A DNA stretch of 64,000 bases from Muscardinus avellanarius (lineage: Eukaryota > Chordata > Mammalia > Rodentia > Gliridae), in assembly GCA_963383645.1 (NCBI GenBank), contig OY726572.1, forward strand, positions 24,001,292 through 24,065,291, in the 5' to 3' direction. The number at the start of each line of letters is the position of its first letter. Position 1 is the stretch's first letter. Position numbers and translations under genes: made by a program. Positions 10,666 through 20,941 of this stretch are shown in pieces. Under the pieces are notes generated by a model. That model ran no database searches, was not told the origin of the DNA, and was given only the letters and a program-made list of their open reading frames with translations.

Positions 10666-10801
10666 ATCCTCAGAAGAATGGGAACAAACTTACCATATGA
10701 TCCAGCAATACCACTTCTGGGTATCTACCCAAAAGAAAGGAGACCAAACTACCAAACCAAAGCATGCATATATATGTTCATAGCTGCACAATTCACAATT
10801 T
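10666..10801 (+). mobile_element. L1 ORF2 internal fragment without poly(A)
   Basis: The phrases 'ttaccatatgatccagcaataccacttctgggtatctacccaaaag' and 'gttcatagctgcacaattcacaa' belong to the end of L1 ORF2. The piece is only 136 bp, stops inside ORF2 with no A-tail, and lies between perfect 16-base direct repeats (ccagaatcttctattg) at 10650-10665 and 10802-10817. Confidence 0.8.
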
Positions 10802-10817
10802 CCAGAATCTTCTATTG

Positions 10818-12275
10818 GGATGGCACACCATTCCACTATTCTACACCAATGCAGTGAACCCTTAAATATCTGTGACATGGAAGATACCTATGCTTGAGTC
10901 CCTTTATCAACAGAATATAACTTTTCAAACAATTTTCAAACACCAGTATAAAACCAGTCTCCCTAAATCCTCTATATGATGACTCTGGTTTTATCATTGA
11001 CACACTGTATATAAATCCCACTTGGGCTTGTTTGTCAGGTCTCTAGTGGGCTTGCAAATACAGAAAAAGACTTTTACTCTATTTATACTGGTCCTAGATA
11101 GATACCAATACCATTTTGTTGCCTTTGATGGCAAACAAATCTTTTTAAGCAAATCTTTTTTTTAGCAATCTTTTCTATTTACTCACAGGCAGGAGCATAA
11201 AGTACTGCCATTACCAGGATATGGCTGGGGAAACCAAGGCATATCAATGGCAGATGACTCGCTGTCGGCTCAGTGGACAAAGGATTCTGGGCTGCTTGTC
11301 CTTTTCTCTGACTTGGATTCCTGAATGTGTTGCACACTCCAGAGAAAGCTATTACGATAACGACTCCAACTACATTAGAATTCTTATTATTGAGAAAGAT
11401 GCACTTTCGTTTAAAGGGTTTCATTCTTCTTAGATGAGTTCTACTTTCTGCGTTCCCTTCATTGGAATCCCATGTTTATTATTTCCACTCCACTGCTGGC
11501 CCAATAAAGATAAAATTCCACTCATACTAGCCAGCAAGCTCAATTCCAGACAGTAGGAGACAGGAGCACTTGGTCTGTTGGAGACAATGCTTGCACTCCA
11601 GTTTGGTCAGCAGGCTGGATTTAAACTGACAAGAGCATAGCTCGACAAAAAATAAGATCTATTAATTGTCTTGTAGAAGGAAAAGGTCATTGGGCGAGTG
11701 TTACCCTGTATCTTATTTTACAGCCAGAATCTGGGCATCAGCATCAAATCATTTCTGTGTAACTAGATTCTGCCTCTCAACAATAATTAAAGAAATGACT
11801 CTGGATAAAATCACGCTGTGGTTCTGCTTGTGAATTTTGTTACTTAAATATATTTCACTTATTCTGAAATCAGTCTGGAGGTGCTGACACTGTACTTTCT
11901 CCAGGACCCCACTGAAAAATTTATTAAAGGTGTCTGGGACCATTAATTGATTCTCCCAGATTCCCTTTGGAGCCTATTTCTCAGGCTGCAACTTCTAAGG
12001 TAGAAGAGAAGTTTCTTTAATGTGATCAGGGTCACTGACACCAACAGAGTGTGGGAGAAGAAGGCACACACGAAAATGTTGCTCATCAGACCGAATGCAA
12101 TTTTTCTGGAGCCCCCAGGGATGGATCAGCTGCAGAACATGGTCAGAGTTCCAGGCATGGAGGGTCTGGACAGTGCTGGGCAGTGGACAGGGATAGAAGC
12201 CACATAAGAGATTGTTCTCTAGCTCCCCTGAAGGCATGCAGCCAGAAGCTTGGGTTGGTGGTCATGTATTTTTAA
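10818..12275. other. Unassigned single-copy sequence
   Basis: Long stretch with no recognised repeat family. Several opposing short open frames overlap near 11179-11433 and 11995-12275; none shows a protein family signature or convincing splice context. Confidence 0.35.
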
Positions 12276-12279
12276 ATTT

Positions 12280-12660
12280 AGCAAACACTAAGTACCTTCC
12301 GTGTGCCTGTCAAAAATTAAACACTTCCATAAACTGTGCTTTCTGTCATCCTTACTATCACTCTGTGCGATGGGTGGTAGAGTTGGATATTTATGGAGTT
12401 CTGTACTTTCTTGGGGTGGGGGAGAACTGTTTGCTGTCAGCAGTTTGAATATATGGGTACGTCTACTATCTTAAGTTTTACTCTGAAGAATACAGAGGTC
12501 AGATGAATGAAAAAACACCAGACAAATAGATTCTCTCGCTGATATCAATGCTCGTCTCTTTGTGGAACAGATCCACACAGGACGACTTGCTCAAGGTCAC
12601 AAGCTGGGAAGTGACAGATTTTGTGCTGATGCCAGGCTGGAAGCCAGGACTCATGTGTCC
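12280..12660 (-). mobile_element. MIR SINE, diverged and split
   Basis: The left part ('cactaagtaccttccgtgtgcc ... atccttactatcactctgtgcgatgggtgg') and right part ('gacttgctcaaggtcacaagctgggaagtgacagattttgtgc') match the two halves of an inverted MIR. About 200 bp of unrelated or decayed sequence lies between them. Confidence 0.55.
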
Positions 12661-13585
12661 CCTTCCTTCCCTTTCTTTCCCCTCCCCCACTGCCTTCCTG
12701 TTAATGGCCTTGTTAATGCTTTTGTACTTTTATGATACCTGCATAGTCACCATCTCAGTAGAATCCTAACACTGATTTTAAAAATGAAGATATTTTAAAA
12801 ATTAAGGCTCTATGGATGTATTTTGTATCTTTCTTCCTTTGATTTTAGTTGCCAGTCTGTTTTGTTGTTGTTGTTTTGTTTGCTTGTTTTAATCTTTACT
12901 GGAGTGATCATCAATGTCTGCTAAGTTTCATGTCACTCTATTCTGTTGCTCTTCCTCATTCTAGCAGTTATGTTCACATTTCAGGGTGCTGTGCTAAAGA
13001 AAAATGTAGAAAAATCAACTTCACACCTGGCTTTTTTCTCTCTGATTCCCAAAGACCTACTAGATCTACTAGTGCCAAGCTGCTTGATGAAGAAGCATCC
13101 TTGGCCAGGGGTCAATGCTCACTGTGGTCCTTCTTCCAGTCTCTGCTCGAGCTCCCACATGCCGGCCTGAACATCTCTTTCCCTTCATCCAATCCCAGGC
13201 CCTGATGGGCTGTCCTGCTGTCAAGACATATGCCATGGTAACTTCTCCAGCTAGTTCAGCTCACAAATAGGGAGATGGGAGTGGAAATGGGAGATACAGG
13301 AGGCTTGTGAAAGGGTTGGACTCAGTGTTGCCTAGGAGGTAAGTCTTCCTGTAGAAAAGGCATTTTTGCTATCTTTCTCCTGTCTTCCTCTGGAAGATTA
13401 GAGTTTCATACTATACATCTTCCTCAGATACACTGTAGACCAGTTTGGAGAAAACGGAATCAAAGCAAATATAAAACCTAAGAGATATGACCTCCTTTCA
13501 CTCTGGGTGTGTACACAATGGTGGCCTAAGCACCTGTGTGAAGGTGGAGTATCACCCAGGAGTGAGGAACAGCATTGAGAACAAA
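12661..13585. other. Unassigned single-copy sequence
   Basis: Includes a small (GTT)n-like patch at 12861-12895. A 118-codon open frame at 12849-13205 begins in that patch and has no recognisable domain. Confidence 0.35.
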
Positions 13586-13589
13586 TTAA

Positions 13590-13930
13590 TGAATTCTAGT
13601 CCATTTACATTTTAATCCCCATGCTAATTGTTCACTCATAAGTGTTCTGTCATGATTGTGGTCATCGGTGGCTTCCTATAAATGAACCTAAGAACCTTTA
13701 TTAACCCAAATTATATTTTTGAATGTCTAAGCCACAAGGAGGCCTAAAGCTAAATTTAGTGCTCAAATGTAATAATGAATTTATCCCAGATGCCTGGCAT
13801 TTCTCATTCTCTTCTCCTTTTAATTAGTTTTGGCTGCCTTTCCATTTTTAATTGTCCAGGTTTATTTGAGATTTAACATAATAAAGCACCTCAATCCCTT
13901 TTGCATTTCTCCTTAGGAAATCAAATTAGC
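13590..13930. other. Repeat-free AT-rich island, candidate conserved noncoding DNA
   Basis: No repeat family is recognisable. The stretch has many intact ATTA/TAAT cores and octamer-like words ('atgctaattg', 'ttttaattag', 'tttttaattg', 'aaattagc'). That composition is typical of conserved homeodomain-bound enhancers but also of plain AT-rich DNA. No comparison was possible. Confidence 0.2.
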
Positions 13931-14738
13931 TAACATTTTTAGCTGTGACACTGCCTTTCAAGGGATAAGCCCTTCCTTTTAAAAAAATACCAGGTTTGAA
14001 AACACAAGTACAAATGGAAACACAGATCATTAGTTGGGCACTGTTCTTCCTCCAGGACATCAGCTGATGTGATCTGATCACATCACATATATACACAAGC
14101 ACCTTATACATTTATATCTCATCCCTAAGAAAACTTTCTTTTCCCTGGAATGGAAATCTTGAACACCAGTTATTGTGCCAGTGAGTTCAGTGTTTTTCCA
14201 CAACAAATAAACAGCATTTTTTAAATCATAAAATACATTTGTACTGTCCAAGCAGAATGGTTTCGCACACTGCCAAATATGCTTATCTAGATTGATTTAT
14301 TCCTGCCCTGTGGTAACCTGGTTACTTAGCTTTGCAGATTCAGCTGGACTTGCTTTCCCCTCTGGCTAAGTTGAGACAGAGCTACTTTTAGTGAATCATG
14401 GAACAGGTGAGCGCCACAGCCCAAGGACTGATGGGCAGCAGGAGAGGAGCCAGTGTTCTCTGCCTAACTCTGCCATTGTGTTTCCAGTCAGTGTTGATCC
14501 TGCCCAGGAGGTCTAGCAGGACAGGAGACTTAGGAGGGGTATCAGGGCTCAGAAAAAAAAGGATCTGGGGACAGAGATATATCCTGTGCTCTTCCTGTGG
14601 CTCTTTCCCTATATCAGTGCCCTTTTTTCTCTTGGGCTACCAGGTCCTCAGTCACCTGATAACCAAGCTTGCCTGCCTCCTAAGCCTTCACTTGGCATAA
14701 CTCTTGAAGCACAGTCCAGAGGATACTGTCATCAGTGG
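13931..14738. other. Unassigned single-copy sequence
   Basis: No recognisable repeat. A 100-codon open frame at 14398-14700 lacks any family feature. Confidence 0.35.
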
Positions 14739-14739
14739 G

Positions 14740-14797
14740 TCCTGGATTCCAGGCAAATGGTAGGCAAGTGCTCTAGCCTGGAACTACACCCCATCCC
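14740..14797 (-). mobile_element. ID-type SINE remnant
   Basis: The minus-strand ID order is visible: '...ggtaggcaagtgctctagcctggaactacaccccatccc'. This keeps the 'aggcaagtgctct' and 'gaactacacccc' segments that correspond to the tRNA-like A-box side. It is a monomer with no B1 half. Confidence 0.5.
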
Positions 14798-14960
14798 TGG
14801 GGGACCTGGATTCTAACCCCAGCTCAGCCACCTACCAGTTCTGCATCATCTCATCTCCCAGAAGTTCAGTGTGCTCGACAGAAAGAATAATCCCCACCTC
14901 ACAGTGACACTTTTAACCTATTTCAAGTGCTCAGAACAACTGTAGGTCACAGTAAAGGCT
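14798..14960 (+). mobile_element. MIR SINE
   Basis: 'ggattctaaccccagctcagccacctaccagttctgc' followed by '...aataatccccacctcacagtgac' and '...agtgctcagaac ... cagtaaaggctcc' follows the MIR core and 3' region. Confidence 0.6.
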
Positions 14961-15488
14961 CCATTACTGCTAGTACCCTTCACTATTTATTTTCTAGTGA
15001 TCCCTTTGCAGGCTCACCTAGCTCATCTCTTTTCGCCAAGCTTCCCTCTCTGTGAACTGACAGCAGATTCTGCACTCCAAGTGACCCAGAGACTGACAAG
15101 GATTCTCTTCTTGGCCTAACTGTTGTCAGTCTCGTTTGAGTCCAACTAGACTCCATCCTTGGACATGTCTGCAAGAGTACAATTTACAAGAATCACATTA
15201 AGTTGATTTAGCCAAAATCCCCCACTCCTGATAGATGATCAAGTCCCTCATCTCCCATCATCCACCAGAAGACATCGGATCACCCTGACCTGTCTTCAAC
15301 AGGTCAGATTCCAGGTAGGTTGGCAGGGCCAGAACCCCCACCCCCACTGCATATTTTCTCTTAGTAATTTTCCATTCACATACAAATTTACCCTCCCCGA
15401 TACATGCCACTATTATTACCAGAGTTATTATCATATTTTACAATTACTGTTATTGTCAATACTGTTTGCTTTGGGCCCAGCTCGTCAC
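14961..15488. other. Unassigned single-copy sequence
   Basis: No recognisable repeat or gene. Confidence 0.35.
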
Positions 15489-15489
15489 T

Positions 15490-15605
15490 CTCCAGTGCTA
15501 GACCAGGATGTTCCTTAATAGGGATTGGGTCATATTCATCGTTTCACTTTTCTCCCAGTTTTAGAGCACCATGACTCATAGTAGGTACACAGTACCTGTG
15601 CTGAA
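15490..15605 (+). mobile_element. L2 LINE 3' end fragment
   Basis: 'gaccaggatgttcc ... gggtcatattcatcg ... agagcaccatgactcatagtaggtacacagtacctgtgctg' has the order of an L2 3' terminus, which normally ends in a 'catagtaggtgctcaataaat' type string. Confidence 0.5.
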
Positions 15606-16260
15606 AAGTGTCTAATAAGGGCTTCACAGCAGGTGGGGATGGGCACTAAAGGTTAAATGTGCCATCCAAGGCAGTATCCTTTATTTTAATGGGGCCCTTC
15701 AAACTGCTAGAACAGGAATACTGTTGACATTTTACCTTAGGAAGTCAAATTGCCTAATATGAAGGAGGATAAGGCACCTTTGAGCCTTCAGGTCCGCTGT
15801 ACCGCCAAACTTCAGTAAGTTTATTGCCTCACATCCTACGCAGAGGCCATGGCCTGGGCCTTATACTTAAAGAAACTTATTAAGGTAGAGATGAATAGAC
15901 CCACACCCTGTCCTGATGGGTCTGACATCTCTTGTGGTGGGCTCCATGGAATCATAGCTGTATACATTATGTCATGAGGCAGAGTGTGATCACAGCTCTC
16001 AGAGCATAAGAGGACATGGAAACTCTAAGGAGGGAGAGAAAACTTCTATTTGGAAATCCTGGGAGGGTTAGAAGAAGGGTAGCATGAGGTTTAAATTTGA
16101 GGATGAACACAATTTTTCCTGTCAGGATTAAATAGAAAGATAGGCTTGAGAGAGTAGAAGGGATTATCAGCACTGAATAAATGAGAGGGGAAGGGAGGGA
16201 TTATCATACATATTTGTTTACATTTCTACCTAGATATTAAATTTATGTTCCATGTTTTAA
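15606..16260. other. Unassigned single-copy sequence
   Basis: No recognisable repeat or gene. Confidence 0.35.
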
Positions 16261-16261
16261 T

Positions 16262-16441
16262 ATTTATTTATTTATTTGAGGTGCTAGGGATTTAACCCAG
16301 GGCATTCTACCTCCAAGCTACATTCTCACCCCTATTTTAGTTTTTATTTGTAAATGCTCTGGCTGGGTTGCTGGGAGACTTGCTAAGTTGCTGAGGCTGG
16401 CTTTGAATCTGCAATCATCCTGTCTCAGCCTCCCAAGTTAA
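16262..16441 (-). mobile_element. B1-dID SINE, 5' truncated
   Basis: A TTTA-repeat tail (16261-16277), the ID half ('gtgctagggatttaacccagggcattctacctccaagctacattctca'), a linker and most of the B1 half ('ttgctaagttgctgaggctggctttgaatctgc ... cagcctcccaag'). The B1 5' end is missing. Confidence 0.85.
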
Positions 16442-16663
16442 TGGTAAGAGGAAGGATAATTCCAAATTCAAATGTTATGGATTAGAAGAAGAGGTAAGGA
16501 TATCGCACCATACAGTCCCCTACTTCCTGTCTGGGTTGAGGATTCCAAACACATGTCTTCTCTTCTTACAAACACCTTTGAAGGAAGGGGCGATCCATAT
16601 GTGGTTTCTATAATCATCATGTGTGGGAAAATATTGGGCTTGGGAACCAGAGGACCCTGAAAT

Positions 16664-16820
16664 CAGAGACAGCCTTCGCTACTTAGTGAGGTACTCTGCA
16701 ACTTAGTGAGACCCTGTTTCAAAATAAAAAATAAAAAACAGGGTAAGGGGTGTAGCTGGGTGGTTGAATGCCCCTGGCTCCCATCCCCAGACCCACACAA
16801 AAAAAAATGAAAAATAAAAA
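16664..16820 (+). mobile_element. B1-dID SINE, 5' truncated
   Basis: Starts inside the B1 half at 'cagagacagccttcgctacttagtgagg', then an A-rich linker, ID half ('ggggtgtagctgggtggttgaatgcccctgg') and A-rich tail. The next SINE is inserted directly after its tail. Confidence 0.88.
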
Positions 16821-16833
16821 CATAAACCTTCTT

Positions 16834-17064
16834 GCCAGGTATGGTGGTGCATGCTTGTAATCCCTGTGCTTGGGAGTCAGAGACAGAAGGATCGTGCAGA
16901 TTTGAAGCCAGCCTCACTGGCTTAAGATACCCTATTTCCGAATAAAATATAGAAAATAGGTCTGGGAGTGTAGCCCAGAGGTGGAAGGGTTCCATCCCCA
17001 GTACCACCAAAACAAACAAACAAACAAACAAACAAACAAAAAACAAACAAAAATCCCCCCAAAT
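16834..17064 (+). mobile_element. B1-dID SINE, young type, with (CAAA)n tail
   Basis: Complete copy from 'gccaggtatggtggtgc' through 'actggcttaagataccctatttccg' and the ID half to a CAAA-repeat tail at about 17008-17050. A perfect 13-bp duplication, cataaaccttctt, lies at 16821-16833 and 17065-17077. Confidence 0.95.
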
Positions 17065-17077
17065 CATAAACCTTCTT

Positions 17078-17598
17078 CCTTTATAAGGTAAGAGGCTTAA
17101 CATTTCAAAGGTAGAGCTCAGTTCCTGGTACCCAGCGAACATCTGGTATTCACAAAAGCTTCCTCCTTGATCAACGAATATTTGGGACCCTTTGGGTCTC
17201 CTTCTTAAATTTTTGCCTCCATCTTGTCTTTGGCTTGTCCAGCTCAGTTTTAGCAAGAATCCCTCTATTCTTGAACCATCTACTCCATGACTTTAAGTCC
17301 TCACTTGTACTTTGAGGCATTGAGTCTAAACGCTATAAAAAAAACCCACAATATTGATGTGGAGTTTTCCTCACTGTTTTAAGTTGTGCCCAAACAATTG
17401 CTCTTTAACAGGGCATACCAGTGGTTATTACTATTACCTTTCCTCCTCTTCCAGGGATCTATCTGCCTTGTTTCTGATAGAAGAGGTGGCACATCTATTG
17501 TCACATGACAAAGCCTCTTTCCTGGTACCAAAGTTGGGTTGGAGTCACTTGATCTTCCATGGTGACTTCAGGCAGGTGCTTTAGAGTTAAACGGGGAG
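17078..17598. other. Unassigned single-copy sequence
   Basis: No recognisable repeat or gene. Confidence 0.3.
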
Positions 17599-17599
17599 A

Positions 17600-17990
17600 A
17601 AGGTTTACATATCTGCTCAGGGCCAATATGGTAAACTTCAAGGAAGGACTGAACCAAACCTTTACAAGCTATTTAGCTTCTGACCAACCACATTCAGCTC
17701 AGTTCTGAGCAATCAAATCTGCTTTTATTGAGGGAAATGGCCTGGTCTTAAGAAACCAGCGTTTCTGATCAAAGGTCGATCTCAAAATTCAATCCAGAAG
17801 CAATTACAGTAGTGTTTTAAAAAGCAGAGTTGAGGTTCAAAGTCCAACTTTCTTTTGAAACAACTGACCTCTGCCCTTGGACAAACAAGGTTGAGTCTCA
17901 AAGGATTATAACACAATTTTAATTTAAAATCTGAAACTCAGTGATCCTTTCAAGTTGTCATCAGTTTGTTGTACATTGGGATTTTTGTTG
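17600..17990. other. Repeat-free island, candidate conserved noncoding DNA
   Basis: No repeat signature. It holds a TCF-like 'gatcaaagg' (near 17768), CAAT-like words and several balanced AT-rich blocks ('caattttaatttaaaatc'). This is an inference from composition only. Confidence 0.15.
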
Positions 17991-18304
17991 AAAAATCAAG
18001 GTCAGTGAGCGTGGCTGTGCCATCTTCTTTTATCTCCTTTCAATGTTGCTCTGTTCCTGAACCCACTTGCCATCATTTTGCAGGAAAAAGGTTCCTCCTC
18101 CAGGCCAGATCAAAGTCCTGCCTCACCAATCATGTTCCCATCCTGTCTACTCCATCCCAGAATTTGAAGATGCTGCCCATAAACCTCATTCCCCTCTCCT
18201 GATCATCTACCACTTCTGGGCATAGAGATGCTCACCAATTCCCCATTTCTCACACTGTGGAATTGGTGGTTACTACCTGTGATAGGCAGGATGATTAAAA
18301 ACTA
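17991..18304. other. Unassigned single-copy sequence
   Basis: No recognisable repeat or gene. Confidence 0.3.
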
Positions 18305-18311
18305 CACTACT

Positions 18312-18518
18312 GGCCGGGCATGGTGGTGCATGCTTGTAATCCCAGCATTTGGGAGGCTGAGACAAGAGGATCACGGTTCACAGACAGCCTCAGCTAGGTA
18401 GTGAGGCCCTTTGCAACTCAGTGAGATGTTGTTTCAAACTAAGGAATAAAAAATAGGGCTGGGGTGGAGCTTGGAAGTAGAATGCCCCTGAGTTCCATCC
18501 CCAATACCACAAAAAATG
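18312..18518 (+). mobile_element. B1-dID SINE, long left-monomer type
   Basis: Complete copy starting 'ggccgggcatggtggtgc', with the long 'cctcagctaggtagtgaggccctttgcaactcagtgag' segment, linker, and ID half ending 'gttccatccccaataccac'. Flanked by cactact at 18305-18311 and 18519-18525. Confidence 0.93.
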
Positions 18519-18734
18519 CACTACTTTAACAATAGTTGTTCATTAATTTAAATATGTATTAAGAATCAATTATATAACCACCACATACAAGCAAAAATTT
18601 TTGTGAATAATATTGCTTAGGTGAGGTTAACTAAATTTTCCAAAAACTAACCCACTTATAAAAAATACCAAGTAAATGATCCAAAGAGTGATATGTGGCT
18701 TTGGAAACAATGGGCTGAAGTTTAGATGGTGCAT

Positions 18735-18860
18735 GCACGGTAGAGAGCCCTGGGCTGGAAGTCAGGAGTCTTTGTCTTGCTCCTTTCTAGCTGTGTGACT
18801 TAAACAAGCTCCTCCTTAATCCAGAAACCTCTGTGCTTCCTCTTGGATTATTGATGTGTT
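18735..18860 (+). mobile_element. MIR SINE
   Basis: 'gagagccctgggctggaagtcaggagtc ... ctagctgtgtgacttaaacaagctcctcc' is the MIR core order with the conserved 'agctgtgtgac' word. Confidence 0.65.
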
Positions 18861-18904
18861 AGTGGGACCAGTTCCTTTTTTGATTTTCAAATGCACTAAT
18901 TTCT

Positions 18905-19094
18905 TTTTGTGTGTGTGTGGTACTGGGGATCCTGGGAGCCCTTCTACCTCCGGGCTACACTCCCAGACCTATTTTTACATTTTTATTTAGAAACAGGGTC
19001 TCTTAAGCCAGCACGGCTGGCTTCGAACCTGCGCGATCCTCCTGTCTCCGCCTCCCAAGCGCGGGGATTACAAGCATGCGCCACCACGCCCAGA
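18905..19094 (-). mobile_element. B1-dID SINE, young type, very intact
   Basis: Complete minus-strand copy with near-consensus sequence ('ctccgggctacactcccagacc', 'gctggcttcgaacctgcgcgatcc', 'gcgccaccacgccc'). The target-site duplication aaatgcactaatttct is 16 of 16 identical at 18889-18904 and 19095-19110, which suggests recent insertion. Confidence 0.97.
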
Positions 19095-19110
19095 AAATGC
19101 ACTAATTTCT

Positions 19111-19820
19111 AAAAGCTGTTCATTGAGTATGTTGAACTCTCAAGTTCAAGGTCTGATTCTTATTCTCTCTTCTTCCCTCTTGAGCGTGCCAGTGCCGAGG
19201 ATATTTTATTTGTCACCTTCTTGCCTCAAAAACCCCTGCTGGTCTGCAGACTCCATTAAAAGAGCCCTCTTCAATGTCGCTGATATTTTCCCAAAAGCAA
19301 ACAGTGCCACTAGTATTCAATTTCCAGAACAACCTGCCTCATGTGGCCTTTGTGGATCATACTGAAAACCCACCCCTGGCAGATGGCGTGCTTTGCCCCA
19401 AGAATGGATTATTTTAGAACCTATTTCCATACATTTACAGCTGGAAATGCCTGCTGGGTGTCCAACACCCTGTAACAAGGGTACTTGGCTACATCCCTCA
19501 TGGCATTTTTCTCCTACCTTGGAATGGCAGGAAGTATGGAAGAAAGAAGCTCCTGCAGCACTGGGGTATCATTATGGGATATATCAGGCACCTTTACCCA
19601 AAGTGAGGGTTTTAGAGACACCCTAGCTAACTCTGGCAGCCCTGAAGGAAGCCTCAGGGAAGGTGAAGACAAGCGCCTCACGATTTATTACTTATATGTC
19701 TATCACTTGGCTCCCCTGGAGGGTTTTCAGTCCCAAATCAGTGACTCCCTTTCTTCCTGCCTCAATCTTTTAATCTGCTAAATGGCAATAATTAGTATTA
19801 AGAGCAGGAAAGGCTTTGTA
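19111..19820. other. Unassigned single-copy sequence
   Basis: No recognisable repeat. Overlapping open frames of 77-98 codons at 19393-19781 show no family features. Confidence 0.35.
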
Positions 19821-19821
19821 T

Positions 19822-20205
19822 TCATTGCTAGAACTTCTACACAGAAGCGCCACACACTGGGCAGCTGAAATGACAAAAACCTATCCTCTGACAGTTCTGG
19901 AGGCCAGGTGCCCTAAGACAAGGTATTGGCTTGGCTTGCTCCTTCTGAGGGCTGTGAGAGAAGGATCCTGTCCAGGCCCCTCTCCTAGGTTTGTAGATGA
20001 CCACACTCATGTCCATGTGGCATTCGCTCTGTATGTGCATTTATGTTCAAATATCCCCCTTTTAGAAGGACACCAGTCACACTGGATTACAGGCCTACCT
20101 GCCTCCATATCTTAACTGATTATATCATTTCCAAATAGGAACACATTCTGGGTTAGGGGTGTTAGAACTTCAACATACGAATAGGGGGACAAAATTCAAC
20201 TTTTA
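19822..20205 (-). mobile_element. ERVL-MaLR solitary LTR, MLT1-like
   Basis: On the plus strand it reads backwards through an MLT1-type LTR: 'acactgggcagctgaaatgac', 'cctctgacagttctggaggcc', 'tttgtagatgacc', 'agaaggacaccagtca', 'ggttaggggtgttagaacttcaacatacgaat', 'gggggacaaaattcaac'. It is a lone LTR without an internal region. Confidence 0.8.
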
Positions 20206-20229
20206 ATAGACTTGAAGGACTAAGCAAAG

Positions 20230-20390
20230 CATCAGCACACCTGGATCCTGGACCCTGCTCCACCCTAAGCAGCGGTGTGCCACTGGGTATATGGACTCAG
20301 ATCTCTGGCCTCAGATTCTCCTATCAATTTGGGGGTAGGACTACACAGTCACAAAAGTCTCTTCCATCTCTAAGAGCCCAGAGCTTCGTC
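20230..20390 (+). mobile_element. MIR-like SINE, diverged
   Basis: 'cacctggatcctggaccctgctccacc ... gtgccactgggtatatgg ... cctcagattctcctatcaatttgggggtaggactacac' loosely follows the MIR core and its 'tcatctgtaaaatggg' segment. Confidence 0.4.
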
Positions 20391-20499
20391 ATCTAACTGA
20401 AACTGATCCAAATGTTTGCAAAGCATTTAAAACTTCTTACAGGGAGCTACAGTGTAAACACTGAGAAATAATACCACCTCCCCCCCCAGCCTCAGTAGA

Positions 20500-20620
20500 A
20501 AGAACACATACAAATTCAAAGTGGGTTTCAAACATTATTTCATTAATCCTTACAAATCCCCTGTGAAGTAGTATTATTAAAGAGCAAACTGACAATTGTG
20601 TTATAATCTGGTCAAGTAAA
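20500..20620 (-). mobile_element. MIR SINE fragment
   Basis: 'cattatttcattaatccttacaaatcccctgtgaagtagtattatt' matches the inverted 3' half of MIR. Confidence 0.5.
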
Positions 20621-20639
20621 AGAACAATATCTCAGACAA

Positions 20640-20930
20640 GATAATAGCAGACTTATCGGCCACGAGGGAGGGCTGAATATGCAAAGGGTGAGGACGTCGG
20701 AAACAAATAGGAAATTTCACCTCAGGTGGCTTTGAAATAGAGGCTGGAAATGAGGCTTTGGCTGCCATCCTGGGACTTTCAAAGGAGGGAGGGGTGATTT
20801 ATGAGCAGCCTTTCCAGACTACATGCATCATTCATGGATTCTAATTTTTCATGCATAAATGTTTGAGTTGATATTTAAGATCTAGGAAATCTACTGGGAG
20901 GGAATTACAATGTTTTCTCGAGGTGAGAAA
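20640..20930. other. Repeat-free island, candidate conserved noncoding DNA
   Basis: No repeat signature. It has an octamer-like 'tatgcaaag' (near 20677), a 'tttccagactacatgcatcattcatgg' block, 'tttcatgcataaatg' and mixed GC content unlike the flanks. It is bounded by a poly(A) run at 20929-20940. Regulatory role is inference. Confidence 0.2.
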
Positions 20931-20941
20931 AAAAAAAAAAG

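Noticed and set aside
14740..14797. tRNA gene candidate because of A-box-like sequence
   Set aside because: The order and wording fit an ID SINE remnant. There is no cloverleaf-forming partner arm, anticodon loop or terminator. The same applies to the ID halves of all dimeric SINEs here.
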